A DNA stretch of 64,000 nucleotides. It comes from 66-474 sp963771735 (GTDB lineage Bacteria; Pseudomonadota; Gammaproteobacteria; Xanthomonadales; Rhodanobacteraceae). The translations under genes and the position numbers were made by a program. How positions within the stretch are numbered: the stretch's first letter is position 1; the number at the start of each line of letters is the position of its first letter. Shown piece by piece: positions 30,750 through 39,284 of this stretch. The stretch is from the NCBI GenBank assembly GCA_963771735.1, contig CAVYUN010000001.1, positions 754,858 to 818,857 of the forward strand, given 5' to 3'. The notes beneath the pieces are model-generated. The model was not told the origin of the DNA. It worked only from the letters and a program-made list of their open reading frames with translations, and did not search any database.

Positions 30750-33700
30750 ATGAACCGCAAGATCTACAGCCTGGTATGGAACGCGTCGTTGCGTCAGGTG
30801 GTCGTGGCGTCGGAGTTGGCGAAGTGCAAAACCACCGGTTCCTCATCGAACGGAACCAGACGGACCTCCGGCTTGCGGCGAATGCGTCTGGCTCTGGCGG
30901 TGCTGGTGACTGTCGGCACGCTTCCACTTGCCGCGTTGGCCGGGAATCCACGCGCTTCGGAATACGCGTTCGCATCACATGCAGCATTCCCTTCGAGCAA
31001 CGCTGCCAACACCGTGTCGTTCGGCAACGCCGCGGCGGGCACCTACCGCGAACTGGTCAACATCGCCAATCCGACGTCGGCGCATTCGGCCGTGAACCTT
31101 GGATATTTGCAAGCGAACTACACGTCCACTTCATCGCTACTGGACGAGATCGGCCAGCTCCAGAACCAGATCGATTCGCTGCAGACACCCGATGCCGGCG
31201 CGAACGCCGCTACTCCAGCCTCATCTACCATCACGTCCAGCGCAAGGCAGTCGCGGGAAACTTGGGGATCGCGCCGTGGTGCCAGCACAATCGGCGCGGA
31301 AACATCACCGCGTTCCGAGGCAGGTGTCGACGGGGTTTCCATGGACGCTCCTGGAGTGCAAAGCCAAGGGGTGCATCCGTTGGCGCTGCCTGCTTCGACC
31401 TGCTCGGGGATCGGCGGCGAAACCGCAGGGACGGGATCATTGGCCTGCGGCTACAACGCCGATGCCAGTGGCAGTTACAGCACCGCGATTGGCCTCGACA
31501 GCAAGGCCATTCAGAATTACGGCCTCGCCGCGGGTTCGGGCGCCTACGCCGTGGACCGGGGTGGCGTCGCCCTGGGTTCGGACAGTATGGCTGGAGCCAC
31601 CTACAGCACTGCGGTGGGTTATCGCGCCTCCGCGATCGGCACATGGGCTGTCGCGATCGGATACAGCGCCTACGCCAGCGGAAGCGGCAGCGTCGCGGCC
31701 GTGGCGATCGGCGCCAAGGCGCAAGCCAGAGGGCTCCACGGCATTGCACTGGGCGAGTCCAGCTCTTCCGTCGGCACGAATGGCATTGCCCTCGGTTATG
31801 TCGCGTTTGTCAACGGCGACAGCGGCATTGCACTGGGCGAGCTTGCCTCGGCTCTGGGTGCATACAGCGTCGTCATCGGTGACCACGCACAAGGGTACGG
31901 CCCGCACAGCACCGCGATGGGCTCACAAACCTACGCAAGCAACTACGGCACAGCACTGGGTGATCGTGCGAGCAGCGTTTTCCGTGGGGTCGCGGTCGGA
32001 AGCCAGGCCAGCGCCTCGGGCTATAACGCGATCGCCGTGGGTAGCCTGTCACATTCAGATGGCAAATCCAGCATGGCACTGGGCATGGAGAGCTTTGCCA
32101 CCGGCGACTACAGTGCGGCAATGGGCTATGCGACACATGCCGACGGAAAAAAAGCCGTGGCCTTGGGCCTGAGCGCCTACGCATCCGGCGTCCAGACTTT
32201 TGCGCTCGGGCCATATGCCCACGCCACCGCCAGCAACTCCACCGCGCTGGGCGGCGCGATCGACATCAACGGCGATGGCACGATCACGGCCGGCGAGTAC
32301 ACCGCTGCCACCGGCGGCCTGTCGATGGCGCTGGGTTCGGCGTCGCAAGCCACCCAGACCAATGCCACGGCGGTAGGTGCCGAATCGCAGGCGACCGGCG
32401 TCGGTGCCACCGCGGTCGGCAGCACTTCGATTGCTTCGGGTACCGCGGCGGCGACGCTCGGCTTCGGCGCACAAGCCACGGCGAGCGGTTCGGTCGCGAT
32501 CGGCTGGAACTCGATCGCGGACACTGCAAACACCGTGTCGTTCGGCAACGCCGCGGCGGGCACCTACCGCGAACTGGTCAACATCGCCGATCCGACCGCC
32601 GCGCATTCGGCCGTCAATCTCGAATACCTGCAAAACAACTACACCAGCAAGACCGCCTTCGCCGGCCTCACCGCGGAACTCAATGCTTTCCAGAAGAGCC
32701 TGGATGGCAGCAATACTTCCGTCAGTCCTGATGTGACCGGTGTCTACTTCGTCGCCAATGGTGCGAACGACGGCAGCGACAACGCTTCGGCGACGGGCAT
32801 GGACTCCACGGCAGCGGGACCACTGGCCACAGCAAGTGGCACCACAAGCACGGCTTCAGGCTACAAGTCGGCCGCAACCGGCTCCGGTTCGATAGCGCTC
32901 GGCGAGAATGCACAAGGGACGTCCGATGCCGGGATTGCAATCGGCAAGAATTCCTATGTGGCCGCGACCGGAACGGGAGGTTACACCGCAGGCTACGCGA
33001 CAATGCCGACGCAAGGCATCGCCATTGGTTCCGGCGCAAGGGTGACAGGTGTGTACGGCATTGCGATCGGAGTTGGTTCGATGGTCAATGGCACATATGC
33101 CACCGCGGTCGGCCTGAACGCCAAGGCCGGCTACTACAGCACTGCGATCGGTGCCAACGCCAATGCTTCACAGCAAAGCAGTACGACGATTGGTTACGCT
33201 TCGGCGACCAGCGATAAATTCGGAACAGCCGTCGGTTACCGTGCTACTGCCGGAAAACTGGCCGCTGCCGTCGGAGTAAACGCACTTGCCTCCGGTCAGT
33301 CGAGTACGGCTTTTGGCAATGGTTCCACTGCTTCCGGTAATGACACCTCGGCGTTTGGTCGTGTCTCTTCGGCCATCGGAAACAACAGTACCGCTCTCGG
33401 CGCAAGCTCCTACACTGGGACTGCAGCATCCGTGGCTATCGGATACAACGCCCGCGCAGGTAATGTGTCGGTGGGTGGAGGCTATTCGCTGGCAATAGGA
33501 GATGCTGCGATTGCGGATGGCGAACGGGCAAACGCGATAGGCTACAACACGAAAGCATCCGCCATGGATAGCATTGCGATGGGCTCGTTCGCATTAGCAT
33601 CCTACAGCGGCAGCATTGCCATCGGAGCCGGTTCCAAATCCTTCCAGACGGACGGCATAGCAGTTGGTTTTCATGCCGGTGCCTACGCAAGCAGTGTAGC

Positions 33701-36700
33701 CATAGGAGAATCTGCTGCCGCATTCACCAACCACGACGTTGCATTGGGAGGAAATGCCTACGCCAAAGAGATCGGCAGCATCGCAATCGGGTATACGACC
33801 ATTGCACGCGGAACCAATTCTCTCGGAATCGGCAGCTTTGCATATGTCGGCGGAAGTACAAACAGATCTATCGCAATCGGTTACGCGCCACGTGTGACCG
33901 CCTCCGATGCTGTCGCAATAGGTGAGGGCGCCAACATCAGCGGCAACAAAGCCGTCGCGATAGGCCTGAATTCTGTTGCAAGCGGCGTGCAAGCTTTTGC
34001 CTTGGGACCGTATTCGCAAGCCACCGCCAGCAATTCCACTGCGCTGGGTGGTGCGATCGACAAGAATGGTGACGGCACCATTGAAGCCGGCGAGTACACC
34101 GCCGCCACCGGCGGCCTGTCGATGGCACTGGGTTCCGCTTCGCAGGCCACCCAGACCAATGCCACGGCGGTGGGCGGGGAAGCCGCTGCAACCGGCGTTG
34201 GCGCGACGGCGGTTGGAAGCACTTCGATTGCTTCGGGTACCGCGGCGGCGACGCTCGGCTTCGGCGCACAAGCCACGGCGAGCGGTTCGGTCGCGATCGG
34301 CTGGAACTCGATAGCCGACGCCGCCAACACCGTGTCGTTCGGCAATCCTTCGGCGGGCACCTACCGCGAACTGGTCAACATCGCCGATCCCACTTCGGCG
34401 CATTCGGCCGTCAATCTGGAATACCTGCAGAACAACTACACCAGCAAGACCGCGTTCGCTGGCCTCACTGCTGAACTCAACGCCTTCCAGAAGAGCATTG
34501 ATGGCACGAATGGCTCCGTCAGCCCCGACGTGACCGGCGTCTACTTCGTCGCCAATGGTGCGAACGACGGCAGCGACAATGCCTCGGCCACCGGCACCGA
34601 TACGACCGCGGCGGGGCCGCATGCATACGCATCCGGCACATACAGCACGGCGCTTGGATTCGAATCGCATGCGGGAGGCGAATTCAGCACGGCGCTGGGC
34701 AACTTCGCGAGCGCGTCGGGTTACGGCGACATCGCGATCGGCCACGATACGAACACCCCTACCGCCGCAGGCCATGGCAAAAACATCGCGATTGGCTTGG
34801 GCGCGTATGCGGGCAGCTACGCAGGCTCCGATTCGGCAATCGGCAACAACACCAGCGCGACCGGCGGCGCAAGCTTCGCGGCGGGCGCGTATGCGAACGC
34901 CGCAGGAAGTGCCGGCATTGCGCTTGGCGACCACGCGAGCGCGGATGGCAATTACACCACCGCGGTCGGATATCAAGCCTCTTCCGACGGCTTTTCCAGT
35001 ACCGCGATCGGCCGTGGTGCCACCGCAACAGGCGGCTCGAGCACCGCGATGGGCAGACAGAGCAACGCCATTGGTGACTACAGTACCGCGCTCGGCGAGG
35101 ACGCCTATGCCGGCGGGCCGGAGAGCACCGCCGTCGGGGGCGCGGCCAGCGCATCCGGCTTTTTCAGCGTCGCCCTTGGCTTGGGCAGCGACGCATACGG
35201 CACGGAAAGCATCGCCATCGGCGCTTCGGCTTACGCGGGCACTTCACTCGACATCGCCGTGGGCTATCAGTCCTCCGCGGAGGGCATCGGCAGCAGTGTA
35301 TTCGGGGCACGCGCCACGGCAGCGGGAGCGTACGGAGTCGCGCTCGGAACCCAGGCATCGGCTGCCGGCAAGAAATCCGTGGCGATAGGCCTCAATTCCT
35401 ATTCATCCGGCGGTCAAGCCTTTGCGCTGGGACCGTATGCGCACGCCAGCGGCAGCAACTCGACCGCGCTGGGCGGCGCGATCGACATCAACGGCGATGG
35501 CACGATCACGGCCGGCGAGTACACCGCCGCCACCGGCGGCCTGTCGATGGCGCTGGGTTCGGCGTCGCAAGCCACCCAGACCAATGCCACGGCGGTAGGT
35601 GCCGAATCGCAGGCGACCGGCGTCGGTGCCACCGCGGTCGGCAGCACTTCGATTGCTTCGGGTACCGCGGCGGCGACGCTCGGCTTCGGCGCACAAGCCA
35701 CGGCGAGCGGTTCGGTCGCGATCGGCTGGAACTCGATCGCGGACACTGCAAACACCGTGTCGTTCGGCAACGCCGCGGCGGGCACCTACCGCGAACTGGT
35801 CAACATCGCCGATCCGACCGCCGCGCATTCGGCCGTCAATCTCGAATACCTGCAAAACAACTACACCAGCAAGACCGCCTTCGCCGGCCTCACCGCGGAA
35901 CTCAATGCTTTCCAGAAGAGCCTGGATGGCAGCAATGCTTCCGTCAGTCCTGATGTGACCGGTGTCTACTTCGTCGCCAATGGTGCGAACGACGGCAGCG
36001 ACAACGCGTCAGCGACGGGCACCGATTCAACCGCAGCAGGACCCAGCGCGACTGCCAGTAGTGCCTACGGCACCGCTATCGGCGCTAATGCTGCCGCCCG
36101 CAATACAGGCGCCACAGCGTTCGGCAGCTTCGCAACAGCGAACGGATCTTATGGTGTCTCAATCGGATACCACGCCGGGGCGAATGCAGATTCAGCAACT
36201 GCGCTGGGAGCTAGGTCTGCCGCCGCCGGCACAGATAGCGTCGCGCTCGGCGAAAATTCATACGCTGCAATTGACGACACGATCGTCGGCTCCCAATCCA
36301 GGGCTTTCGGGTACCGGAGTGTTGCCGTTGGGTTTGGGATAGACCTTGGCGGCAACAACGACACCGCACTGGGTGTGGGGTCCAGCATCACCGGAAGCAA
36401 CAGTGTTGCAATCCAGGGCTCCGTGTCGGGAACGTATAGCGTTGCAATTGTCGGCTCCGTAACCGGCAACCACGACGTGGCTCTGGGATCCGGATCCTAT
36501 GTATCCTCCAGCAGCGGCCTGGCCATCGGGAGCTCCGCATCCACATCAGGCAACTACGCCGCTGCGTTGGGTGCGGAAGCGCAGGCAATCGGAATGAAAT
36601 CCGTCGCGATCGGTTATAACTCAGTTGCAGCCGGCGTGCAGGCCTTTGCGCTTGGACCTTACTCGCACGCGACCGCCAGCAATTCCACCGCACTGGGCGG

Positions 36701-37685
36701 CGCCATCGACCTGAACGGCGATGGCACGATTACAGCCGGTGAGTACACCGCCGCCACCGGCGGCCTGTCTATGGCACTTGGCTCAGCAGCACAGGCAACC
36801 CAGACCAACGCCACGGCAGTCGGTGCCGAGGCGGATGCGACCGGCGCCGGTGCTTCCGCCATCGGTAGCTTGGCCGTGGCTTCCGGCACCAGCTCCGTAG
36901 CCATCGGTTTCGGCTCGGTGGCCAACGGTGCTTATACCGTCTCCTTCGGCGGCAACGGCGTGTACCGCGAACTGGTCAACATCGCCGATCCAACCGCCGC
37001 GCACTCGGCAGTCAACCTCGAGTATCTGCAGGCCCATTACACCTCCACGCAATCACTGTTGGCGGAGATCACCGCGTTGTACAAGCAAGTGGCGGGCGCG
37101 AACGATGCATCGCAAGTGTCGTCGGGCGCGGCTGCACCACCAGTGGCGACGACGGCGACGGGTCCGAGCCCGGCCAGCGACGGGCCCGTACCGCGGACGG
37201 TGGCATCGACCGCACCTGCCACGCAGGCGCCCGTCGATACCCCAACGCAAACTGCGGTGACCACGGCCAGCACCTACACGGACAAGGAAACGCAGGAGGC
37301 ATTGCAATCGGCCCAGACCTACACCGATGCATCCAACGCCCAGACCCTGTCGGCCGCCAATGCCTATACCGACCAGGCACTGTCGGGCTATGTGACCACC
37401 GACCAGCTGAGCCAGTTCGAGTCGCAGGTCAATGCGCAGTTCAACGAAGTCGACAAGCGCATCAACCAGAACGGCGCGGCCAGCGCCGCCTGGGCCGGCT
37501 TGGCCCAGAACACATCTGGCACAGGTGCAAACGGTATCGGGATCGGCTTCGGATCTCAGGGTGGCGAGCAGGCCATCGCGGTCGGCTACAAGCGCACCCT
37601 CGGCCAGCACGCCAGTTTCTCGTTTGGCGGTTCTGCCACCGGCAACCAGCACAGCGTCTCCGCCGGCGTCGGGTTCAATTGGTGA
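30750..37685 (+). CDS. Trimeric autotransporter adhesin (YadA/Hia-like), 2311 aa
   Basis: Surface adhesin of the type Vc pathway. Start ATG has AGGAGA upstream. Residues 1-25 (MNRKIYSLVWNASLRQ...) are the extended signal region ESPR, then a hydrophobic core ending near ALAG. A neck-like module follows at once (NTVSFGNAAAGTYRELVNI). After a Ser/Thr-rich linker come four large head blocks of YadA-type repeats (S-AxG-x-A/S-x-AxG), each ending in an EF-hand-like loop, a GLSMALGS segment, a neck (TYRELVNIADPTAAHSAVNL) and a short stalk. The C-terminus is a coiled coil and a YadA anchor ending SVSAGVGFNW with terminal aromatic Trp. The last 1 kb is nearly identical to the second adhesin. Followed by a strong hairpin. 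Confidence 0.96.
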   Translation: MNRKIYSLVWNASLRQVVVASELAKCKTTGSSSNGTRRTSGLRRMRLALAVLVTVGTLPLAALAGNPRASEYAFASHAAFPSSNAANTVSFGNAAAGTYRELVNIANPTSAHSAVNLGYLQANYTSTSSLLDEIGQLQNQIDSLQTPDAGANAATPASSTITSSARQSRETWGSRRGASTIGAETSPRSEAGVDGVSMDAPGVQSQGVHPLALPASTCSGIGGETAGTGSLACGYNADASGSYSTAIGLDSKAIQNYGLAAGSGAYAVDRGGVALGSDSMAGATYSTAVGYRASAIGTWAVAIGYSAYASGSGSVAAVAIGAKAQARGLHGIALGESSSSVGTNGIALGYVAFVNGDSGIALGELASALGAYSVVIGDHAQGYGPHSTAMGSQTYASNYGTALGDRASSVFRGVAVGSQASASGYNAIAVGSLSHSDGKSSMALGMESFATGDYSAAMGYATHADGKKAVALGLSAYASGVQTFALGPYAHATASNSTALGGAIDINGDGTITAGEYTAATGGLSMALGSASQATQTNATAVGAESQATGVGATAVGSTSIASGTAAATLGFGAQATASGSVAIGWNSIADTANTVSFGNAAAGTYRELVNIADPTAAHSAVNLEYLQNNYTSKTAFAGLTAELNAFQKSLDGSNTSVSPDVTGVYFVANGANDGSDNASATGMDSTAAGPLATASGTTSTASGYKSAATGSGSIALGENAQGTSDAGIAIGKNSYVAATGTGGYTAGYATMPTQGIAIGSGARVTGVYGIAIGVGSMVNGTYATAVGLNAKAGYYSTAIGANANASQQSSTTIGYASATSDKFGTAVGYRATAGKLAAAVGVNALASGQSSTAFGNGSTASGNDTSAFGRVSSAIGNNSTALGASSYTGTAASVAIGYNARAGNVSVGGGYSLAIGDAAIADGERANAIGYNTKASAMDSIAMGSFALASYSGSIAIGAGSKSFQTDGIAVGFHAGAYASSVAIGESAAAFTNHDVALGGNAYAKEIGSIAIGYTTIARGTNSLGIGSFAYVGGSTNRSIAIGYAPRVTASDAVAIGEGANISGNKAVAIGLNSVASGVQAFALGPYSQATASNSTALGGAIDKNGDGTIEAGEYTAATGGLSMALGSASQATQTNATAVGGEAAATGVGATAVGSTSIASGTAAATLGFGAQATASGSVAIGWNSIADAANTVSFGNPSAGTYRELVNIADPTSAHSAVNLEYLQNNYTSKTAFAGLTAELNAFQKSIDGTNGSVSPDVTGVYFVANGANDGSDNASATGTDTTAAGPHAYASGTYSTALGFESHAGGEFSTALGNFASASGYGDIAIGHDTNTPTAAGHGKNIAIGLGAYAGSYAGSDSAIGNNTSATGGASFAAGAYANAAGSAGIALGDHASADGNYTTAVGYQASSDGFSSTAIGRGATATGGSSTAMGRQSNAIGDYSTALGEDAYAGGPESTAVGGAASASGFFSVALGLGSDAYGTESIAIGASAYAGTSLDIAVGYQSSAEGIGSSVFGARATAAGAYGVALGTQASAAGKKSVAIGLNSYSSGGQAFALGPYAHASGSNSTALGGAIDINGDGTITAGEYTAATGGLSMALGSASQATQTNATAVGAESQATGVGATAVGSTSIASGTAAATLGFGAQATASGSVAIGWNSIADTANTVSFGNAAAGTYRELVNIADPTAAHSAVNLEYLQNNYTSKTAFAGLTAELNAFQKSLDGSNASVSPDVTGVYFVANGANDGSDNASATGTDSTAAGPSATASSAYGTAIGANAAARNTGATAFGSFATANGSYGVSIGYHAGANADSATALGARSAAAGTDSVALGENSYAAIDDTIVGSQSRAFGYRSVAVGFGIDLGGNNDTALGVGSSITGSNSVAIQGSVSGTYSVAIVGSVTGNHDVALGSGSYVSSSSGLAIGSSASTSGNYAAALGAEAQAIGMKSVAIGYNSVAAGVQAFALGPYSHATASNSTALGGAIDLNGDGTITAGEYTAATGGLSMALGSAAQATQTNATAVGAEADATGAGASAIGSLAVASGTSSVAIGFGSVANGAYTVSFGGNGVYRELVNIADPTAAHSAVNLEYLQAHYTSTQSLLAEITALYKQVAGANDASQVSSGAAAPPVATTATGPSPASDGPVPRTVASTAPATQAPVDTPTQTAVTTASTYTDKETQEALQSAQTYTDASNAQTLSAANAYTDQALSGYVTTDQLSQFESQVNAQFNEVDKRINQNGAASAAWAGLAQNTSGTGANGIGIGFGSQGGEQAIAVGYKRTLGQHASFSFGGSATGNQHSVSAGVGFNW
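32222..32800 (+). repeat. Adhesin internal repeat, copy A
   Basis: About 579 bp almost identical to 35444-36022, with only a handful of differences visible by eye (for example AATACTTCC against AATGCTTCC). Encodes EF-loop, GLSMALGS segment, neck and stalk. A third, more diverged copy lies at 34018-34597. Confidence 0.9.
32262..32297 (+). other. EF-hand-like calcium loop 1 (adhesin 1, residues 505-516)
   Basis: Encodes DINGDGTITAGE: Asp1, Asn3, Asp5, Gly6, Ile8 and Glu12 fit the canonical 12-residue EF-hand loop exactly. Confidence 0.8.
34018..34597 (+). repeat. Adhesin internal repeat, diverged copy B
   Basis: Same protein segment as 32222-32800 and 35444-36022 but with many silent and some coding changes (DKNGDGTIEAGE loop, SAGTYREL in the neck). 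Confidence 0.85.
34059..34094 (+). other. EF-hand-like calcium loop 2 (adhesin 1, residues 1104-1115)
   Basis: Encodes DKNGDGTIEAGE; positions 1, 3, 5, 6, 8 and 12 match the EF-hand loop. Confidence 0.8.
35444..36022 (+). repeat. Adhesin internal repeat, copy C (near-identical to copy A)
   Basis: Offset of 3222 bp from copy A. Direct repeats this similar and in frame allow deletion or duplication of a whole head block without disturbing the frame (3222 is divisible by 3). Confidence 0.9.
35484..35519 (+). other. EF-hand-like calcium loop 3 (adhesin 1, residues 1579-1590)
   Basis: Encodes DINGDGTITAGE, identical to loop 1. Confidence 0.8.
36665..37685 (+). repeat. Adhesin 3' block shared with the second adhesin (copy 1)
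   Basis: Matches 45294-46314 over about 1020 bp with the same length and only a few base differences visible, covering the last EF-loop, neck, stalk and membrane anchor. Sequence upstream of it differs. Confidence 0.92.
36708..36743 (+). other. EF-hand-like calcium loop 4 (adhesin 1, residues 1987-1998)
   Basis: Encodes DLNGDGTITAGE, same as the loop at 45337 in the second adhesin. Confidence 0.8.
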
Positions 37686-37690
37686 TCCAG

Positions 37691-37724
37691 CATGCGCTGC
37701 CCGGCACCAGCCGGGCAGCGCATG
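37691..37724 (+). terminator. Strong hairpin after the large adhesin gene
   Basis: Perfect 15-bp stem CATGCGCTGCCCGGC / GCCGGGCAGCGCATG with the loop ACCA, starting 5 bp after the adhesin stop. No T run follows, so it may be a weak terminator or a 3' stabiliser of the long mRNA. Confidence 0.65.
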
Positions 37725-37903
37725 GTTCAGCGAAATCATGGCTCGCTGACGACGCGTGTCACTCCGTATGCTCGAAGTCGCCGCGGATTGAAACGACGCG
37801 ACGCGCATCAGTTCGCGGCAGGTCACGCAATGTCCACATGGCGTGCGACATGCTGCGCGTTCGCGATTCCATCCACGCCCATACAGACCCCCTTCCGGAC
37901 GAC

Positions 37904-39136
37904 ATGCTGCGCACCCTCCGACCCGTTGCCTCGCTGCTGACCGGCACCGCGTTCTTGCTGATCGGCGTGGGGCTGCTCAACACGCTGATCCCGTTGCGCG
38001 GCATGGCAGCCGGTTATTCCGGCACGCTGCTCGGCGGCCTCACTTCGGCGTATTACGCCGGTTATTTCATCGGCACCTTCGCGATGCCGCCGCTGGTGCG
38101 CCGCATCGGACACATCCGAGCGTTCGCGTTCTGCGCCGCATGCGCCGCCTGCGTGGTGCTGTTGCACGCGCTGGGCGGTAATCCGATCGCATGGCTGCTG
38201 CTGCGATTGCTGACCGGCATCGTGTTGGTCGGGTTGTACGCGATCATCGAGAGCTGGCTCAACGCGCAATCGGCGCCCGCGCAACGCGGCACCGTGTTCG
38301 CGGCCTACATGGTGGTCAATCTATGCTCGTTGGCACTGGCCCAGCAGTTGCTGCGCATCGGCGGCCAGACCTTCGTGCTGTTCACCGTGGTGGCGCTGGC
38401 GATATGCGCCGCGACGCTGCCGGTATTGCTGACCCGCCAGGCGCAACCGCAGCCACAGGCAACGCCAAAACTGCAACTCGGCTTGCTGTTCGGCATCGCG
38501 CCAACCGCGGGCGCAGGCGCGCTGCTTTCCGGCCTGGCCATGGGCGCATTCTGGGGCCTGCTGCCGGTGTATGCGCGCCGGGTCGGATTCGACACCGCGA
38601 TGGTCAGCACCTACATGAGCGTCGCGATCCTGGGCGGCGCGGCGTTGCAATGGCCACTGGGCCGATTGTCAGACCTGCATGATCGTCGCGTCGTCCTGGC
38701 GGGCGTGGCCGCTCTGGCCGCCCTGACAGCACTGGCCGCACTGGCGACGGATGGTGACGTGTGGCCGGCCATGGCACTGATATTCCTGTTCGGCGGCATG
38801 GCCTTCTCCATCTATCCGATCGTGGTCGCGCATTTGGTCGAGCACACTCCGCAGGACAGCTTGATGGCGGCAAGCAGCAGCGTGTTGCTGGTCTACGGGG
38901 TCGGCTCGGCGCTGGGTCCGCTGATCGCCGGCGCGCTGATCGCGGCCGTCGGCGCATGGTCGTTGTTCGCGTGGTTCGCCGCCATCCATGCGTTGCTCGC
39001 AGGCTACGCAGCGTATCGCTATGGCGCGCGTCGCCGCGAGCCGCTGCGCGCACGCCGGTTCCATCCGATGCTGCGCACCACGCCGATCGTGATGCGGCTG
39101 CTGCGCGTACCGACTCCACCACGCGAAGGCGAATGA
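37904..39136 (+). CDS. MFS transporter
   Basis: 410 residues with about 12 membrane helices, a major-facilitator permease resembling the YcaD group. Seen: LLIGVGLLNTLIPLRG in the first helix, GGLTSAYYAGYFIGTFAMPPLVRRIGHIRAF (motif A region with RRIGH), LYAIIESWLNAQ in the fifth, and PLGRLSDLHDRRVV between helices 8 and 9. The substrate is unknown. ATG at 37904 is used; in-frame ATGs at 37838 and 37850 would add a 18-22 residue leader. It lies between the adhesin and a convergent regulator gene. Confidence 0.88.
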   Translation: MLRTLRPVASLLTGTAFLLIGVGLLNTLIPLRGMAAGYSGTLLGGLTSAYYAGYFIGTFAMPPLVRRIGHIRAFAFCAACAACVVLLHALGGNPIAWLLLRLLTGIVLVGLYAIIESWLNAQSAPAQRGTVFAAYMVVNLCSLALAQQLLRIGGQTFVLFTVVALAICAATLPVLLTRQAQPQPQATPKLQLGLLFGIAPTAGAGALLSGLAMGAFWGLLPVYARRVGFDTAMVSTYMSVAILGGAALQWPLGRLSDLHDRRVVLAGVAALAALTALAALATDGDVWPAMALIFLFGGMAFSIYPIVVAHLVEHTPQDSLMAASSSVLLVYGVGSALGPLIAGALIAAVGAWSLFAWFAAIHALLAGYAAYRYGARRREPLRARRFHPMLRTTPIVMRLLRVPTPPREGE

Positions 39137-39284
39137 TCCATCCGTCCGTTCGACGACATCAAACCAAGGACTCAACAGGCGCCACACGGAAAAGCCATGC
39201 GCGACTTGCCGGAACGGATGCGCGCATCGAGCGCACAGGTGGATTCCTGAAATACGCTGCGCATCGCCAACGCCTGTGGATCGT

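Noticed and set aside
33594..34976. Long minus-strand open frame (460 codons) inside the adhesin gene
   Set aside because: Produced by the repeated GC-rich head codons read backwards; no start signal or family likeness, and the plus strand codes for an obvious adhesin.
31440..37000. Regular short repeats in the adhesin genes considered as CRISPR
   Set aside because: Periodicity is 42-45 bp coding for AxG-type head repeats, in frame and diverged, with no conserved repeat or unique spacers.
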